Assembly (NCBI GenBank): GCA_947652855.1
Contig: CANTEO010000033.1
Coordinates: 1 to 28,462, forward strand
Origin: an uncultured Roseburia sp.
Lineage (GTDB): Bacteria > Bacillota > Clostridia > Lachnospirales > Lachnospiraceae
DNA length: 28,462 nucleotides
Reading direction: 5' to 3'
The notes under the pieces were generated by a model that made no database searches, was not told where the DNA came from, and saw only the letters and a list, made by a program, of their open reading frames with translations. The position numbers and the translations under genes were made by a program. Numbering within the stretch: the stretch's first letter is position 1; each line of letters begins with the position of its first letter. Shown piece after piece: positions 1 to 7,781 of this stretch.

Positions 1-3
1 TCC

Positions 4-31
4 TTGAAAACAAACGCGTTTCATGTATAAT
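4..31 (+). promoter_or_regulatory. Promoter of the ABC-F gene
   Basis: TTGAAA at 4-9 and a perfect TATAAT at 26-31 are separated by 16 bases. Transcription would start near base 38, giving a leader of about 65 bases. The start codon at 105 is preceded by GAGGTG with a 6-base spacer. No other gene start lies near, so this promoter belongs to the ABC-F gene. Confidence 0.75.
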
Positions 32-104
32 AAGGAACGAATGCTTTTTTATCCGATCGGGAAAGCCCCCTCGGGAAGAAAATGAAAGAAACAGAGGTGT
101 TATC

Positions 105-1745
105 ATGATAAGCGCAAACAACATTACGTTACGGCTTGGAAAAAAAGCCTTATTTGAAGAAGTCAACATCAAATTTTCGGAAGGCAACTGCTATGGCTTA
201 ATTGGCGCGAACGGAGCCGGGAAATCCACGTTCCTTAAAATTTTATCCGGCCAATTGGAGCCGACGGGCGGCAACGTCGCCATCACGCCCGGGCAGCGCC
301 TGTCCTTCCTGCAGCAGGATCATTTCAAATACGACGAATTTACCGTTTTGGAGACGACCATCATGGGGAACCGGCGGCTATATGACATCATGAAAGAAAA
401 AGACGCCATCTACATGAAGGAAGATTTTACGGATGAAGACGGCATCCGCGCAAGCGAGCTGGAGGCGGAGTTTGCGGACATGGACGGCTGGAACGCGGAA
501 AGCGACGCGGCCATGCTCCTAAACGGCCTCGGCATCCCCACCGAACGCCATGAGACGGCCATGAAAGAGCTGCCAGGCTCCTTAAAAGTAAAAGTCCTCC
601 TGGCGCAGGCCCTGTTTGGGAACCCGGACATCCTGCTTTTAGACGAGCCGACCAACCACCTGGACCTGGACGCGATCGCCTGGCTGGAGGAATTCTTAAT
701 CAACTTTGAGAACACCGTCATCGTCGTCTCCCATGACCGCTATTTCCTGAACAAGGTCTGCACCAACATTGCGGACATCGACTATGGCAAGATTCAGCTC
801 TACGCCGGAAACTACGATTTCTGGTATGAGTCCAGCCAGCTTCTAATCAAGCAGATGAAAGAAGCCAACAAGAAAAAAGAAGAGAAAATCAAAGAGCTGC
901 AAGAGTTCATCTCCCGCTTTTCCGCAAATGCCTCCAAGTCCAAGCAGGCGACCTCCAGGAAACGCGCGCTTGAGAAAATCCAGCTTGAGGAGATCCGCCC
1001 TTCCAGCCGGAAATACCCATACATTGACTTCCGGCCCTCCCGTGAAATCGGCAATGAGGTCCTTACCGTGGAAAACATCAGCAAAACGATTGACGGCGTC
1101 AAGGTTTTGGACGACATCTCCTTTGTTTTGGGCCATGACGACAAAGTGGCGTTCGTCGGGGGAAATGAGCTTGCCAAGACGACGTTCTTTAAGATTGTCA
1201 CCGGGGAGATGGAGCCGGATGAGGGCAGCTATAAATGGGGCGTGACGACCTCGCAGTCATACTTTCCAAAGGACAACACCAAGATCTTTGACACGGACTT
1301 AATTATCGTGGACTGGCTGACGCAGTTTTCCGAAATCAAGGACGCGACGTATGTGCGCGGGTTTTTGGGACGGATGCTGTTCGCCGGAGAAGACGGAGTA
1401 AAGAAAATGCGGGTGCTTTCCGGCGGAGAGAAAGTCCGCGTGCTGCTCTCCCGCATGATGATCGAGGCGTCCAACATCCTGATCCTGGATGAGCCGACCG
1501 ACCATCTTGACATGGAGTCCATCACCGCGTTAAACAACGGGCTGATGAAGTTTCCGGGCGTCATCCTGTTCGCCTCCCGCGACCATCAGGTTGTGGAGAC
1601 GACGGCAAACCGCATTATCGAGTTTTTGCCAAACGGGTCTATGATTGACAAAATCACGACCTACGACGAATATCTGGCAAGCGACGAAATGGCAAGGAAA
1701 CGCTCTGTCTATTCCATGTCAAAAGAGGAAGAGGACGACAACTGA
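105..1745 (+). CDS. ABC-F family ATP-binding protein (YkpA/YbiT-like)
   Basis: Soluble tandem-ATPase protein of the ABC-F family. Members act on the ribosome and have no membrane domain. Length (546 aa) fits the family. The first nucleotide-binding domain has Walker A GANGAGKST (residues 34-42), a weak signature LPGSLKVKVLLAQAL and Walker B LLLDEPTNHLD near residue 177. A lysine-rich coiled linker (about 249-300) joins the domains, as in all ABC-F proteins. The second domain has a degenerate Walker A (GGNELAKTT, about 351-359), a classical signature LSGGEKVRVLLSR and Walker B ILILDEPTDHLD. From memory, this pattern of odd first signature and odd second Walker A is typical of the YkpA-like branch, which is generally housekeeping rather than a proven resistance factor. 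It is monocistronic. Exact cellular role is inferred only from the family. Confidence 0.93.
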   Translation: MISANNITLRLGKKALFEEVNIKFSEGNCYGLIGANGAGKSTFLKILSGQLEPTGGNVAITPGQRLSFLQQDHFKYDEFTVLETTIMGNRRLYDIMKEKDAIYMKEDFTDEDGIRASELEAEFADMDGWNAESDAAMLLNGLGIPTERHETAMKELPGSLKVKVLLAQALFGNPDILLLDEPTNHLDLDAIAWLEEFLINFENTVIVVSHDRYFLNKVCTNIADIDYGKIQLYAGNYDFWYESSQLLIKQMKEANKKKEEKIKELQEFISRFSANASKSKQATSRKRALEKIQLEEIRPSSRKYPYIDFRPSREIGNEVLTVENISKTIDGVKVLDDISFVLGHDDKVAFVGGNELAKTTFFKIVTGEMEPDEGSYKWGVTTSQSYFPKDNTKIFDTDLIIVDWLTQFSEIKDATYVRGFLGRMLFAGEDGVKKMRVLSGGEKVRVLLSRMMIEASNILILDEPTDHLDMESITALNNGLMKFPGVILFASRDHQVVETTANRIIEFLPNGSMIDKITTYDEYLASDEMARKRSVYSMSKEEEDDN

Positions 1746-1787
1746 CGCCATCCATTTGGGACAATTTCTTTTTCAGGCACATCCTAA

Positions 1788-1821
1788 CATGGCCCGGCAT
1801 TAAAAAAAATGCCGGGCCATG
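1788..1821. terminator. Hairpin between convergent genes, probable bidirectional terminator
   Basis: A perfect 14-bp inverted repeat (1788-1801 and 1808-1821, CATGGCCCGGCATT and its complement) encloses a loop of six A. It sits between the stop of the ABC-F gene and the 3' end of the MATE gene on the other strand. The stem is strong, but no T-run follows it in either direction, so efficiency as a classical intrinsic terminator is uncertain. Confidence 0.55.
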
Positions 1822-1851
1822 CAATCTTATGCAGACATCTTTCACTGCGTG

Positions 1852-3192
1852 TCAAACGCTCTTTTCAAACCGTCTTAATTTCCAAAAATACAACGCCCCG
1901 GCCAGATCCGCAAGGCCCCATCCAATCGGGATTGAAATCCAAATCCCCTGTATGCCGACAGCCGGAATGGCTGACAGCGCATAAGACAGGCCAACGCGCG
2001 TGCCAAGGGAAATCACCGTCAGCGCTACCGACGCCATTGGCCTTCCCGTGGCCCGATAAAGGCCATAGAACAAAAACAGGCACCCGATCCCACAGTAGAA
2101 GGGGCCAATCATATGCAGATAGCGCACCCCATAAGCCACAATGGCCGTCTCGCCCGGATCAATAAAAATCATCATCAAAGGCTTCGCCAAAAGCCAAAAC
2201 AGCAATGACGCAAAGAGGCAGTACGAAATGCTTGTAAGGAACGCAAAGCGGATCCCCTGGGAAATCCGCTCTGTTTTTTTCGCCCCCACATTTTGGGCGA
2301 GAAAAGTGGAAAACGCGTTTGCGTATTCCTGCGCCGGCATATAGGTAAACGCATCGATCTTCACCGCCGCCGCAAACGCCGCCATAACGGCCGTGCCAAA
2401 GCTGTTCACCAGGCCCTGCACCATCAGGATCCCAAAATTCATTACGGACTGCTGTAAGCACGTAAGGAAAGAATGGCTTGCAACCTCCTCAAGGCTCGCC
2501 CTGCGGATCTTAAAATGGCGGAACGCATCCCGCATCTGCTTGCTCCTCAAAAAGGCATACGCCAAAATCCCAATCCCGGACGCGTATTGCGAAAGCGCCG
2601 TCGCAGCCGCGGCCCCGGCGGCCCCCAAGCCAAAGCGCGCCACGAACAATAAATCCAGGCCAATGTTCAACCCTGTGGAAACGCCGAGAAACGCCAGCGG
2701 AACCACCGAATTGCCAAGAGCCTTCAAATACGCGCCAAAAAAATTATAGAGCGCAATGGCCGGAATCCCCCAAAAGACATAGATCAAATAGCTTCGCGTC
2801 ATTTCTGATATCTCTTTGGGAATGTTCATAAAACGCACCAGCGCGTCCACGCCAAGCAAGGAGGCAGCCGTCAGCAGCGCCGCGACGGCTGCCGTCAGCA
2901 GAAACGAAGCGCAGATCCCGTCCTTTAAGCGCTCCTCATCCCGTTTTCCAAAACAAATGGAGCATACCGTTCCGCTTCCCATGCACAGGCCAAGCAGCGC
3001 CGACGTTAAGCACGTCATCAGCGCAAAGGAGGCCCCTACCGCCGCCAGCGCGCCAGAGCCAGCATAACGGCCCACCACCCATGTATCCACGACGTGATAT
3101 CCCTGCTGCAGCAGGTTCCCAAGAATCATCGGCAGCGCAAAGCGCAGCATCGTCTGAAACACGGGGCCTTCTGTTAAATCTCTCTGACCCAT
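1852..3192 (-). CDS. MATE family efflux transporter
   Basis: Integral membrane exporter of the multidrug and toxin extrusion family, normally a cation-driven antiporter of drugs or metabolites. The protein is about 446 aa, the usual length, with roughly 12 hydrophobic helices. The N-terminus (TEGPVFQTMLRFALPMILGN) and the following DTWVVGRYAG segment are typical MATE sequence. I chose the ATG at 3192 because AGGGAG lies 6 bases upstream. An upstream in-frame GTG at 3207 overlaps the stop of the preceding gene but has only a poor ribosome binding site. It lies 11 bases after the Cdd1-like gene and is probably co-transcribed with it. Substrate cannot be predicted. Confidence 0.92.
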   Translation of the reverse strand: MGQRDLTEGPVFQTMLRFALPMILGNLLQQGYHVVDTWVVGRYAGSGALAAVGASFALMTCLTSALLGLCMGSGTVCSICFGKRDEERLKDGICASFLLTAAVAALLTAASLLGVDALVRFMNIPKEISEMTRSYLIYVFWGIPAIALYNFFGAYLKALGNSVVPLAFLGVSTGLNIGLDLLFVARFGLGAAGAAAATALSQYASGIGILAYAFLRSKQMRDAFRHFKIRRASLEEVASHSFLTCLQQSVMNFGILMVQGLVNSFGTAVMAAFAAAVKIDAFTYMPAQEYANAFSTFLAQNVGAKKTERISQGIRFAFLTSISYCLFASLLFWLLAKPLMMIFIDPGETAIVAYGVRYLHMIGPFYCGIGCLFLFYGLYRATGRPMASVALTVISLGTRVGLSYALSAIPAVGIQGIWISIPIGWGLADLAGALYFWKLRRFEKSV

Positions 3193-3203
3193 CGCGCTCT
3201 CCC

Positions 3204-3497
3204 TCACCTATTCTGCCCGGCCTCATCCTCCGGGTAAGCCCTGTCCTTCCAATACCACCATTTCAGTTTTTTCGGATCATGCCGCTCATGCTCTGCGTAA
3301 TACACCGCGCAGCGGTAAACGTACAGGACGCACCGATCCTCCTGAAACCCTTTTTTCAGGCAGTCCATGTCATACAGCGCCTCTGGATCCTTCCCTTTTA
3401 AATCGGCAATGCAGCGTATCCCAAGATTCATCAGATGACGCTCCATTTTCGCGCCCACGCCTGGAATCCGCTTTAAATCGCCAGAATGCGGCTCCAT
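3204..3497 (-). CDS. Cdd1-family helix-hairpin-helix protein
   Basis: Small 97-aa protein of the 'pathogenicity locus' Cdd1 family. Residues 7-35 hold a helix-hairpin-helix (RIPGVGAKMERHLMNLGI), a fold that usually contacts DNA or RNA backbones. It is followed by the family block DLKGKDPEALYD and the conserved CVLYVYRCAVYYA segment. The start at 3497 has a strong GGAGGGG 8 bases upstream. A TATTATAGTATG stretch upstream (about 3521-3531 on this strand) could serve as a -10 box, but no good -35 box is visible. The family has no established function, and the 'pathogenicity' name comes only from the first place it was seen. Confidence 0.87.
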   Translation of the reverse strand: MEPHSGDLKRIPGVGAKMERHLMNLGIRCIADLKGKDPEALYDMDCLKKGFQEDRCVLYVYRCAVYYAEHERHDPKKLKWWYWKDRAYPEDEAGQNR

Positions 3498-3572
3498 CGC
3501 AATCCCCTCCTTTCAAAAAACATACTATAATAGAACGATACTGAAAACCGCCTTAAAATCTGCATTCCGCTC

Positions 3573-3601
3573 TTGATTTCTAAAAATCCGCGCGTTACAA
3601 T
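3573..3601 (+). promoter_or_regulatory. Promoter of the alpha/beta hydrolase gene
   Basis: TTGATT at 3573-3578 and TACAAT at 3596-3601 are 17 bases apart. The predicted start of transcription near 3608 leaves a leader of about 30 bases before the ATG at 3639. This argues against translation starting at the in-frame TTG at 3573, which is the -35 box itself. Confidence 0.7.
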
Positions 3602-3638
3602 CAGCTTAACAAAAAACATGGAAAAGCGAGGCGAGATC

Positions 3639-4568
3639 ATGAAACAGATTTTCATCAAAGCAAGAGACGGCTACCGGCTGGATGTCCATATCTTTCAAGC
3701 GGAGCATGAAACGGCCGTGGTGCAGCTCATCCATGGCATGGAAGAGCATCAAAAACGCTATGAGCCGTTTATTGCGCACCTGAATGCGCACGGATTCTCT
3801 GTCGTAAGCTCCGATTTAAGGGGACATGGCAGACATGCCGCAGATCTGGGCTTTTTTAAAGAAAAAGGCGGCTATGCAGAGCTGATCGCAGATCAAAGGA
3901 GGATCGCCGGTCACATCAAAAAATGGTTTCCAAACGTCCCCCTGTACCTATTCGCCCATTCGATGGGAACCATCATCTCCCGCGTGCTCCTTCAGGAGTC
4001 ATCCGGCGACTATGAAAAAGCCGTGCTTTCGGGAGCCCCCAATTTCCAATGCGGCGCATACGCCGGCATCCTCCTTGCCGACGCCATGACAGTTTTCCGC
4101 GGGCCAAAATACAAGTCAAAGCTGCTCTCTTCCTTAAGCACTGGCGCATTCAACAAACGCATAGAACGCCCCAAGACGGGCTGCGACTGGATTTGCGCCA
4201 ACGAAGAAACGGTTGCCGCATACCGAAAAGACCCGCTCTGCGGCATCGGGTTCACTTGCTCGGCCTACAGCGACTTATTCCGCCTTATGGTTCGGATGCG
4301 CCAGACAAAGCGCTGCCGCCATGTGAACCAGAATCTAAAGCTGCTGCTGTTAAGCGGGCAGAACGACCCCTGCACAGGAGGCGCAAAAGGCATCGCCGAT
4401 TCCTGCCAAGCCCTGCGCAGATCGGGATTTTGCCAGATTCAGTGCGTCAGCTATCCCAATATGAGGCATGAAATCATAGCGGAAAAAGAGCATGCCATCG
4501 TCTATCGGGACATCGTGGATTTCTACAAAAACGGATCCGCCAACAGGAACAAAATCCCCCTATTCTGA
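3639..4568 (+). CDS. Alpha/beta hydrolase, lysophospholipase / monoglyceride-lipase type
   Basis: Serine hydrolase of the Hydrolase_4 (lysophospholipase-like) group, 309 aa and without a signal peptide, so probably cytoplasmic. The family cleaves ester bonds in lipids or small molecules. Visible landmarks are the oxyanion-region LIHGMEEHQKRY, the SSDLRGHGRH strand, the nucleophile elbow FAHSMGT (Ser108), the acid in SGQNDP (Asp243) and the histidine in PNMRHE (His277), so the triad is complete. The elbow has Ala where Gly is usual. The ATG at 3639 has GAGG 7 bases upstream and fits the promoter at 3573-3601. The next gene follows 33 bases later. Substrate is unknown. Confidence 0.88.
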   Translation: MKQIFIKARDGYRLDVHIFQAEHETAVVQLIHGMEEHQKRYEPFIAHLNAHGFSVVSSDLRGHGRHAADLGFFKEKGGYAELIADQRRIAGHIKKWFPNVPLYLFAHSMGTIISRVLLQESSGDYEKAVLSGAPNFQCGAYAGILLADAMTVFRGPKYKSKLLSSLSTGAFNKRIERPKTGCDWICANEETVAAYRKDPLCGIGFTCSAYSDLFRLMVRMRQTKRCRHVNQNLKLLLLSGQNDPCTGGAKGIADSCQALRRSGFCQIQCVSYPNMRHEIIAEKEHAIVYRDIVDFYKNGSANRNKIPLF

Positions 4569-4574
4569 TATATT
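4566..4574 (+). promoter_or_regulatory. Possible extended -10 promoter of the ferritin-like gene
   Basis: TGATATATT (TGn plus a -10-like hexamer, with an overlapping TATTAT) ends 27 bases before the ATG at 4602. It overlaps the stop codon of the hydrolase. The matching -35 region is poor. It may provide extra transcription of the ferritin-like gene in addition to readthrough. Confidence 0.35.
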
Positions 4575-4601
4575 ATAAAAAAGAAACCAGGGGGAATTGA
4601 A

Positions 4602-5153
4602 ATGAGCGAAACAGCCGCCGCCTTAAAAAACAACTGCGGCTTCTCCGGCATCCGGCCGATTATGGCAGATCTGCCCTATCCAGAGATTCAGGCAGAATGC
4701 CAAAACCCATCGTATGCCGGCTTATTAAGCCAGGACTATTGCGGGGCCGTCTCAGAGATGTCCGCCATCACGCAGTACATCAACAATGAGAACCGCTTAT
4801 CCTGCACAAACTGCCCGATTGCCAAAACATTGCTTGGCATCGCAATGGCGGAAATGATGCATCTGCAAAAATTAGGGCAATTGATCGTCCTGTGCGGAGG
4901 GAGCATTGACTTTACGGCAAAGCTCCCAAATGGAAAGAGCCGTATGTGGACGCCGGAATTCATCAGCATCCCGGAGCACGCGCTAAAAATGCTTGCGGCC
5001 GACATTGAGGCGGAAAAAGCCGCCATCCGCCAGTATCAGATGCATATCAAGGCCATCCGCGACGGCAAGATCAACGCCGTTTTGGCACGGATCATCCAAG
5101 ATGAGGAATATCATATCTACATCCTGCAATGCCTTAAGAAAGAGCTGGCTTAA
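4602..5153 (+). CDS. Ferritin-like di-metal protein (clostridial rubrerythrin/Mn-catalase-like)
   Basis: 183-aa four-helix-bundle protein of the ferritin-like superfamily. Metal-ligand candidates occur on four helices: Glu52 in SEMSAITQY, Glu84 and His87 in AEMMHLQKL, Glu136/Glu138 in ADIEAEKAAIRQY, and Glu168/His171 in DEEYHIYIL. The pair of E-x-x-H motifs is the usual di-iron or di-manganese signature. A CTNCP motif (68-72) between helices 1 and 2 is an added feature. There is no rubredoxin domain, so it is not a full rubrerythrin. Similar clostridial proteins are annotated as ferritin-like or bacterioferritin-like, and an oxidative-stress role is inference. A GGGGGA ribosome binding site precedes the ATG. 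It may be co-transcribed with the hydrolase. Confidence 0.85.
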   Translation: MSETAAALKNNCGFSGIRPIMADLPYPEIQAECQNPSYAGLLSQDYCGAVSEMSAITQYINNENRLSCTNCPIAKTLLGIAMAEMMHLQKLGQLIVLCGGSIDFTAKLPNGKSRMWTPEFISIPEHALKMLAADIEAEKAAIRQYQMHIKAIRDGKINAVLARIIQDEEYHIYILQCLKKELA

Positions 5154-5184
5154 CAGGCAGGCAAGCCTGGCGCGAAGGCCACAG

Positions 5185-5213
5185 GGCAGACGGGACGCTA
5201 CGCTCCGTCTGCC
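5185..5213. terminator. GC-rich hairpin at convergent gene ends
   Basis: GGCAGACGG at 5185-5193 pairs with CCGTCTGCC at 5205-5213 around an 11-base loop. It lies between the stop of the ferritin-like gene and the 3' end of the HAD gene, overlapping the latter's last codons. No T-run follows, so termination by this hairpin is only a possibility. Confidence 0.35.
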
Positions 5214-5845
5214 AGATATTCTTCCACCTCGCCTGCGTCCTTGCACAAGGCTATGGCTCCCGCCAAAGCCAGCTCCTCTTCACTTCCAAATCCATAGGTG
5301 ACGCCAACGCAGGGAATGCCGGCCGCCTTTGCCCCTAACACGTCAAATTTGGTGTCCCCCACCAAAACGGCGTCAGACCGGCTTTCACCCGTCTCTTCAA
5401 ACAGGCGCCTTAGCACCGATTCCTTAGAATTGTCCTTTCCCATCCCTGTGGATCCGTATATTCCGTCGAAATAACGGGCAAGCTCAAAATGCTTTAGAAT
5501 GCGCACGCAGGCGTTCTCATGCTTGGAAGACGCAAGGTACACCGCATGGCCCCTCTGCTTCAGTCTGCAAATCAGCTCCTTCACCCCAGGGTATACGTCG
5601 CACTCAAAGATTCCCTCCTTGTCAAAACGCGCCCTAAATTTCGTGACCGAAGCCTTCGCCTTCTCCTCATCAAAGCCAAACACCGCCTGAAGCTGCTGCT
5701 CCAATGGCGGGCCAATAAAGCACAGCAATTTCTCCTGCGGGGGCTGCTCCATCCCCAGGTCGCTTAACAGCGCCCGAAGGCAGCCTGTAATCCCCCTCTC
5801 TGAATTGATGATCGTCCCGTCCAAATCAAATATCACTGTCTTCAT
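5198..5845 (-). CDS. HAD-family phosphatase, phosphoglycolate-phosphatase-like
   Basis: 215-aa HAD superfamily IA hydrolase, cytoplasmic and Mg-dependent. Motif I is VIFDLDGTIINSE (nucleophile Asp7, acid Asp9), motif II is YLASSK, the motif III lysine lies in GMGKDNSKESVL and motif IV is VLVGDTKFDVLGAKAAG. An alpha-helical cap lies between motifs I and II, as in Gph/PpaX proteins. The ATG at 5845 has AAAGGAGAG directly upstream at good spacing. An in-frame codon at 5869 would place the start inside poor context. Transcribed alone from the promoter at 5891-5919. The natural substrate is not predictable, since this subfamily includes phosphoglycolate, pyrophosphate and nucleotide phosphatases. 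Confidence 0.9.
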   Translation of the reverse strand: MKTVIFDLDGTIINSERGITGCLRALLSDLGMEQPPQEKLLCFIGPPLEQQLQAVFGFDEEKAKASVTKFRARFDKEGIFECDVYPGVKELICRLKQRGHAVYLASSKHENACVRILKHFELARYFDGIYGSTGMGKDNSKESVLRRLFEETGESRSDAVLVGDTKFDVLGAKAAGIPCVGVTYGFGSEEELALAGAIALCKDAGEVEEYLADGA

Positions 5846-5890
5846 AATCTCTCCTTTGCTCAAGCGCATCCCTCACGCTCCTCTACCCGC

Positions 5891-5919
5891 AGTATAGCAC
5901 AATCAAAAAGCCCTGTCCA
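5891..5919 (-). promoter_or_regulatory. Promoter of the HAD phosphatase gene
   Basis: On the minus strand TGGACA (5919-5914) and TATACT (5896-5891) are 17 bases apart. The -10 box carries the extended TGn element (TGCTATACT). It starts the HAD transcript just downstream of the MATE gene stop. Confidence 0.72.
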
Positions 5920-5942
5920 TCCCGCCGCCATGTCCGCCTTTC

Positions 5943-7268
5943 TCAATACTGATAGGCCCTCCTCTTGCACGCCAAAAACAGAAAGGACACCGCCACCGCC
6001 ATGACCTCGGCAGCCACAGTAGAAAGCCAGATTCCGTCAATCCCCAAAAAGAGAGGGAACAGCAGCACAGCCGCGCACTGAAACAAAAGCGTCCGCAAAA
6101 AAGAAATTGCCGCCGACGTCAGGCCGTCATTGAGCGCGGTGAAGAAAGAGGAGCAAAAAATCGCAAAGCCGGAAAACAAAAACACATAAGAAAAAATGGA
6201 AAACGCGTTAGCCGTGACGCTGAAAAGCTCCGCGTCGTAGCCGACGAACAGATGCGAAAGCGGCCTTGAGAAAATCTGCCCTGACGCAAACATAAAAACG
6301 GCGCATACTGCGACTAACGCCATGCTCTTTTTCAAAAGGCCCTTTAGCTCCTCTTTATTGCCCGCCCCATAATGATAGCCGATGATCGGGGCCGCGCCCA
6401 CGGAATACCCGATATAAATGGCCTGAAAGATCATCCCGACATACATTAGCACGCCATACGCGGCAATGCCGTTTTCTCCGGCGTATTTCATCAGCTGCAC
6501 ATTATAAAGTATGCTGACAAGCGACATGGAAATATTGCTCATCAGCTCAGACGAGCCGTTGACGCAGGCTTTTCCCAATACGCGCCCATCAAAGCCGCAT
6601 TTCACGAGCTGAAGGCGGCTGCCGTTTTTCCGCCCGAAATAAATCAGCGGGATCATGCCGCCGATGCATTGGCTGACCGCCGTGGCGGCCGCCGCGCCAG
6701 GCAGGCCCCAACAGAACGCCGCCGTAAAGAGCGCGTCCATCACAATATTGGCAGAGCCGGCCACGACGGTCACGGCTAAGCCAAATTTGGGCTTTTCCGC
6801 AGTTGAAAAGAGGCATTGAAACTCAAACTGAAGGATATAAAACGGAAGAGCCAATAAAATGACGCGCCCATAAATGACGCAGTCCTCCAAAAGCTGCCCA
6901 TCCGCCCCCATAAACGACGCAAACGGGCGGAGCAGGGCAAAGCCAAGCGCCGAAAGCAGCACGCCGCAGGCAATCGACGTATAGACAATCAGGGAAAACC
7001 ACTCCCTCGCCTTCTCATCCTTCCCTTCCCCCATCGTCTTCGCGATCAGCGCGCCGCCGCCCGTCCCAAACATAAAGCCGACGCACCCTAAAATCATTAG
7101 CAGCGGCATAATGAAGTTTACTGCCGCAAAAGACGTTTTCCCAACGTAATTCGACACGAAAAAGCCGTCCGCCACGCCATAAATGGACGTAAACACCATC
7201 ATAATGATGGAGGGGGACGTAAAGCGCAAAAGCCGCCGGTACGTAAAATGATCCGAAAGCTGTATCAT
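5943..7268 (-). CDS. MATE family efflux transporter, MarR-linked
   Basis: 441-aa MATE exporter with about 12 hydrophobic helices. It includes GVADGFFVSNYVG near residue 30 and GTGGGALIAKTMGEG near residue 70, both typical of the family. Its ATG overlaps the stop of the MarR gene (ATGA at 7268-7265), so the two are translationally coupled. GGAGG lies 8 bases upstream of the start. A MarR repressor directly followed by a MATE pump resembles the mepR-mepA arrangement of Staphylococcus aureus, where ligand binding to the repressor relieves pump expression. Equivalence of substrates is not implied. It is not closely similar to the other MATE protein in the window at 1852-3192. Confidence 0.92.
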   Translation of the reverse strand: MIQLSDHFTYRRLLRFTSPSIIMMVFTSIYGVADGFFVSNYVGKTSFAAVNFIMPLLMILGCVGFMFGTGGGALIAKTMGEGKDEKAREWFSLIVYTSIACGVLLSALGFALLRPFASFMGADGQLLEDCVIYGRVILLALPFYILQFEFQCLFSTAEKPKFGLAVTVVAGSANIVMDALFTAAFCWGLPGAAAATAVSQCIGGMIPLIYFGRKNGSRLQLVKCGFDGRVLGKACVNGSSELMSNISMSLVSILYNVQLMKYAGENGIAAYGVLMYVGMIFQAIYIGYSVGAAPIIGYHYGAGNKEELKGLLKKSMALVAVCAVFMFASGQIFSRPLSHLFVGYDAELFSVTANAFSIFSYVFLFSGFAIFCSSFFTALNDGLTSAAISFLRTLLFQCAAVLLFPLFLGIDGIWLSTVAAEVMAVAVSFLFLACKRRAYQY

Positions 7269-7723
7269 TCGTCATGCCTCCTTTCTTTCAAGTTCCCTGC
7301 CCACTCTTGGAGGGAGGTCAAAAACCGTTCTGTCAATTCAAGGTAGCTTTGCAGATCCTCTTTGCTCCAAGCCGCGAAAATCTCATTCTCAGCTTCTATG
7401 ATCCGCCCTGCCGTCTGCCCCGCCAGGCTCTTTCCCGCCTCTGTTAAGCAGACTGTCTTCTGTTTTGCGCGGCTCGCCTTAAGATAGGCAATGCCCTCCC
7501 CCTCAAGCTTTCGAAGCGAAGAATTGACCGTCTGCTTGCTAAGGCCGCAGCGGCGGCAAATCTCTTTCAGGGGGCAGCTCCCGCCACTGTCGCAGACCGT
7601 GTATAAAATCTTTAACGCGCTGTCAGAAAAGCCCATTTGAAACGAGATTTCATGGTAGGCCGCCTCGATTTCCCCCAACAAATACCGGTATCGCTTCATT
7701 TCATTCGTATGATGCATTCCCAT
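7265..7723 (-). CDS. MarR-family transcriptional repressor
   Basis: 152-aa winged helix-turn-helix regulator of the MarR family, acting as a dimer on palindromic DNA. The recognition region is LKEICRRCGLSKQTVNSSLRKLEGEGI (about 52-78), followed by the wing containing RAKQKTVCLTEAGK. Flanking helices 10-40 and 90-145 would form the dimer interface. The ATG at 7723 has AGGAGG 6 bases upstream. It is the first gene of an operon with the MATE exporter. The operon promoter holds two pseudo-palindromes that are obvious binding sites (7742-7781), so autorepression is very likely. The inducer is unknown. Confidence 0.93.
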   Translation of the reverse strand: MGMHHTNEMKRYRYLLGEIEAAYHEISFQMGFSDSALKILYTVCDSGGSCPLKEICRRCGLSKQTVNSSLRKLEGEGIAYLKASRAKQKTVCLTEAGKSLAGQTAGRIIEAENEIFAAWSKEDLQSYLELTERFLTSLQEWAGNLKERRHDE

Positions 7724-7741
7724 CCCACGCCTCCTAACATA

Positions 7742-7781
7742 GTATGAAATCGTACCATAGAATTATAGTACGATTTCATAC
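7742..7781 (-). promoter_or_regulatory. Double MarR-type operator
   Basis: GTATGAAATCGTAC (7742-7755) and its exact reverse complement GTACGATTTCATAC (7768-7781) lie 12 bases apart. Each 14-mer is itself an imperfect palindrome with GTA/TAC ends, as expected for a MarR dimer site, so there are probably two dimer sites with centres 26 bases apart. One fills the space between the -35 and -10 boxes; the other covers the region just after the -10 box and the start of transcription. Occupancy of either would block the promoter. Confidence 0.82.

Noticed and set aside
3573..3638. N-terminal extension of the alpha/beta hydrolase
   Set aside because: The first codon (TTG at 3573) is the -35 box of a TTGATT-17-TACAAT promoter, while the ATG at 3639 has a ribosome binding site and begins the family homology.
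4049..4471. A 140-codon frame inside the alpha/beta hydrolase gene
   Set aside because: It is in another frame of a gene whose catalytic triad is complete, its product is Arg/His/Pro-rich, and no separate ribosome binding site is visible.
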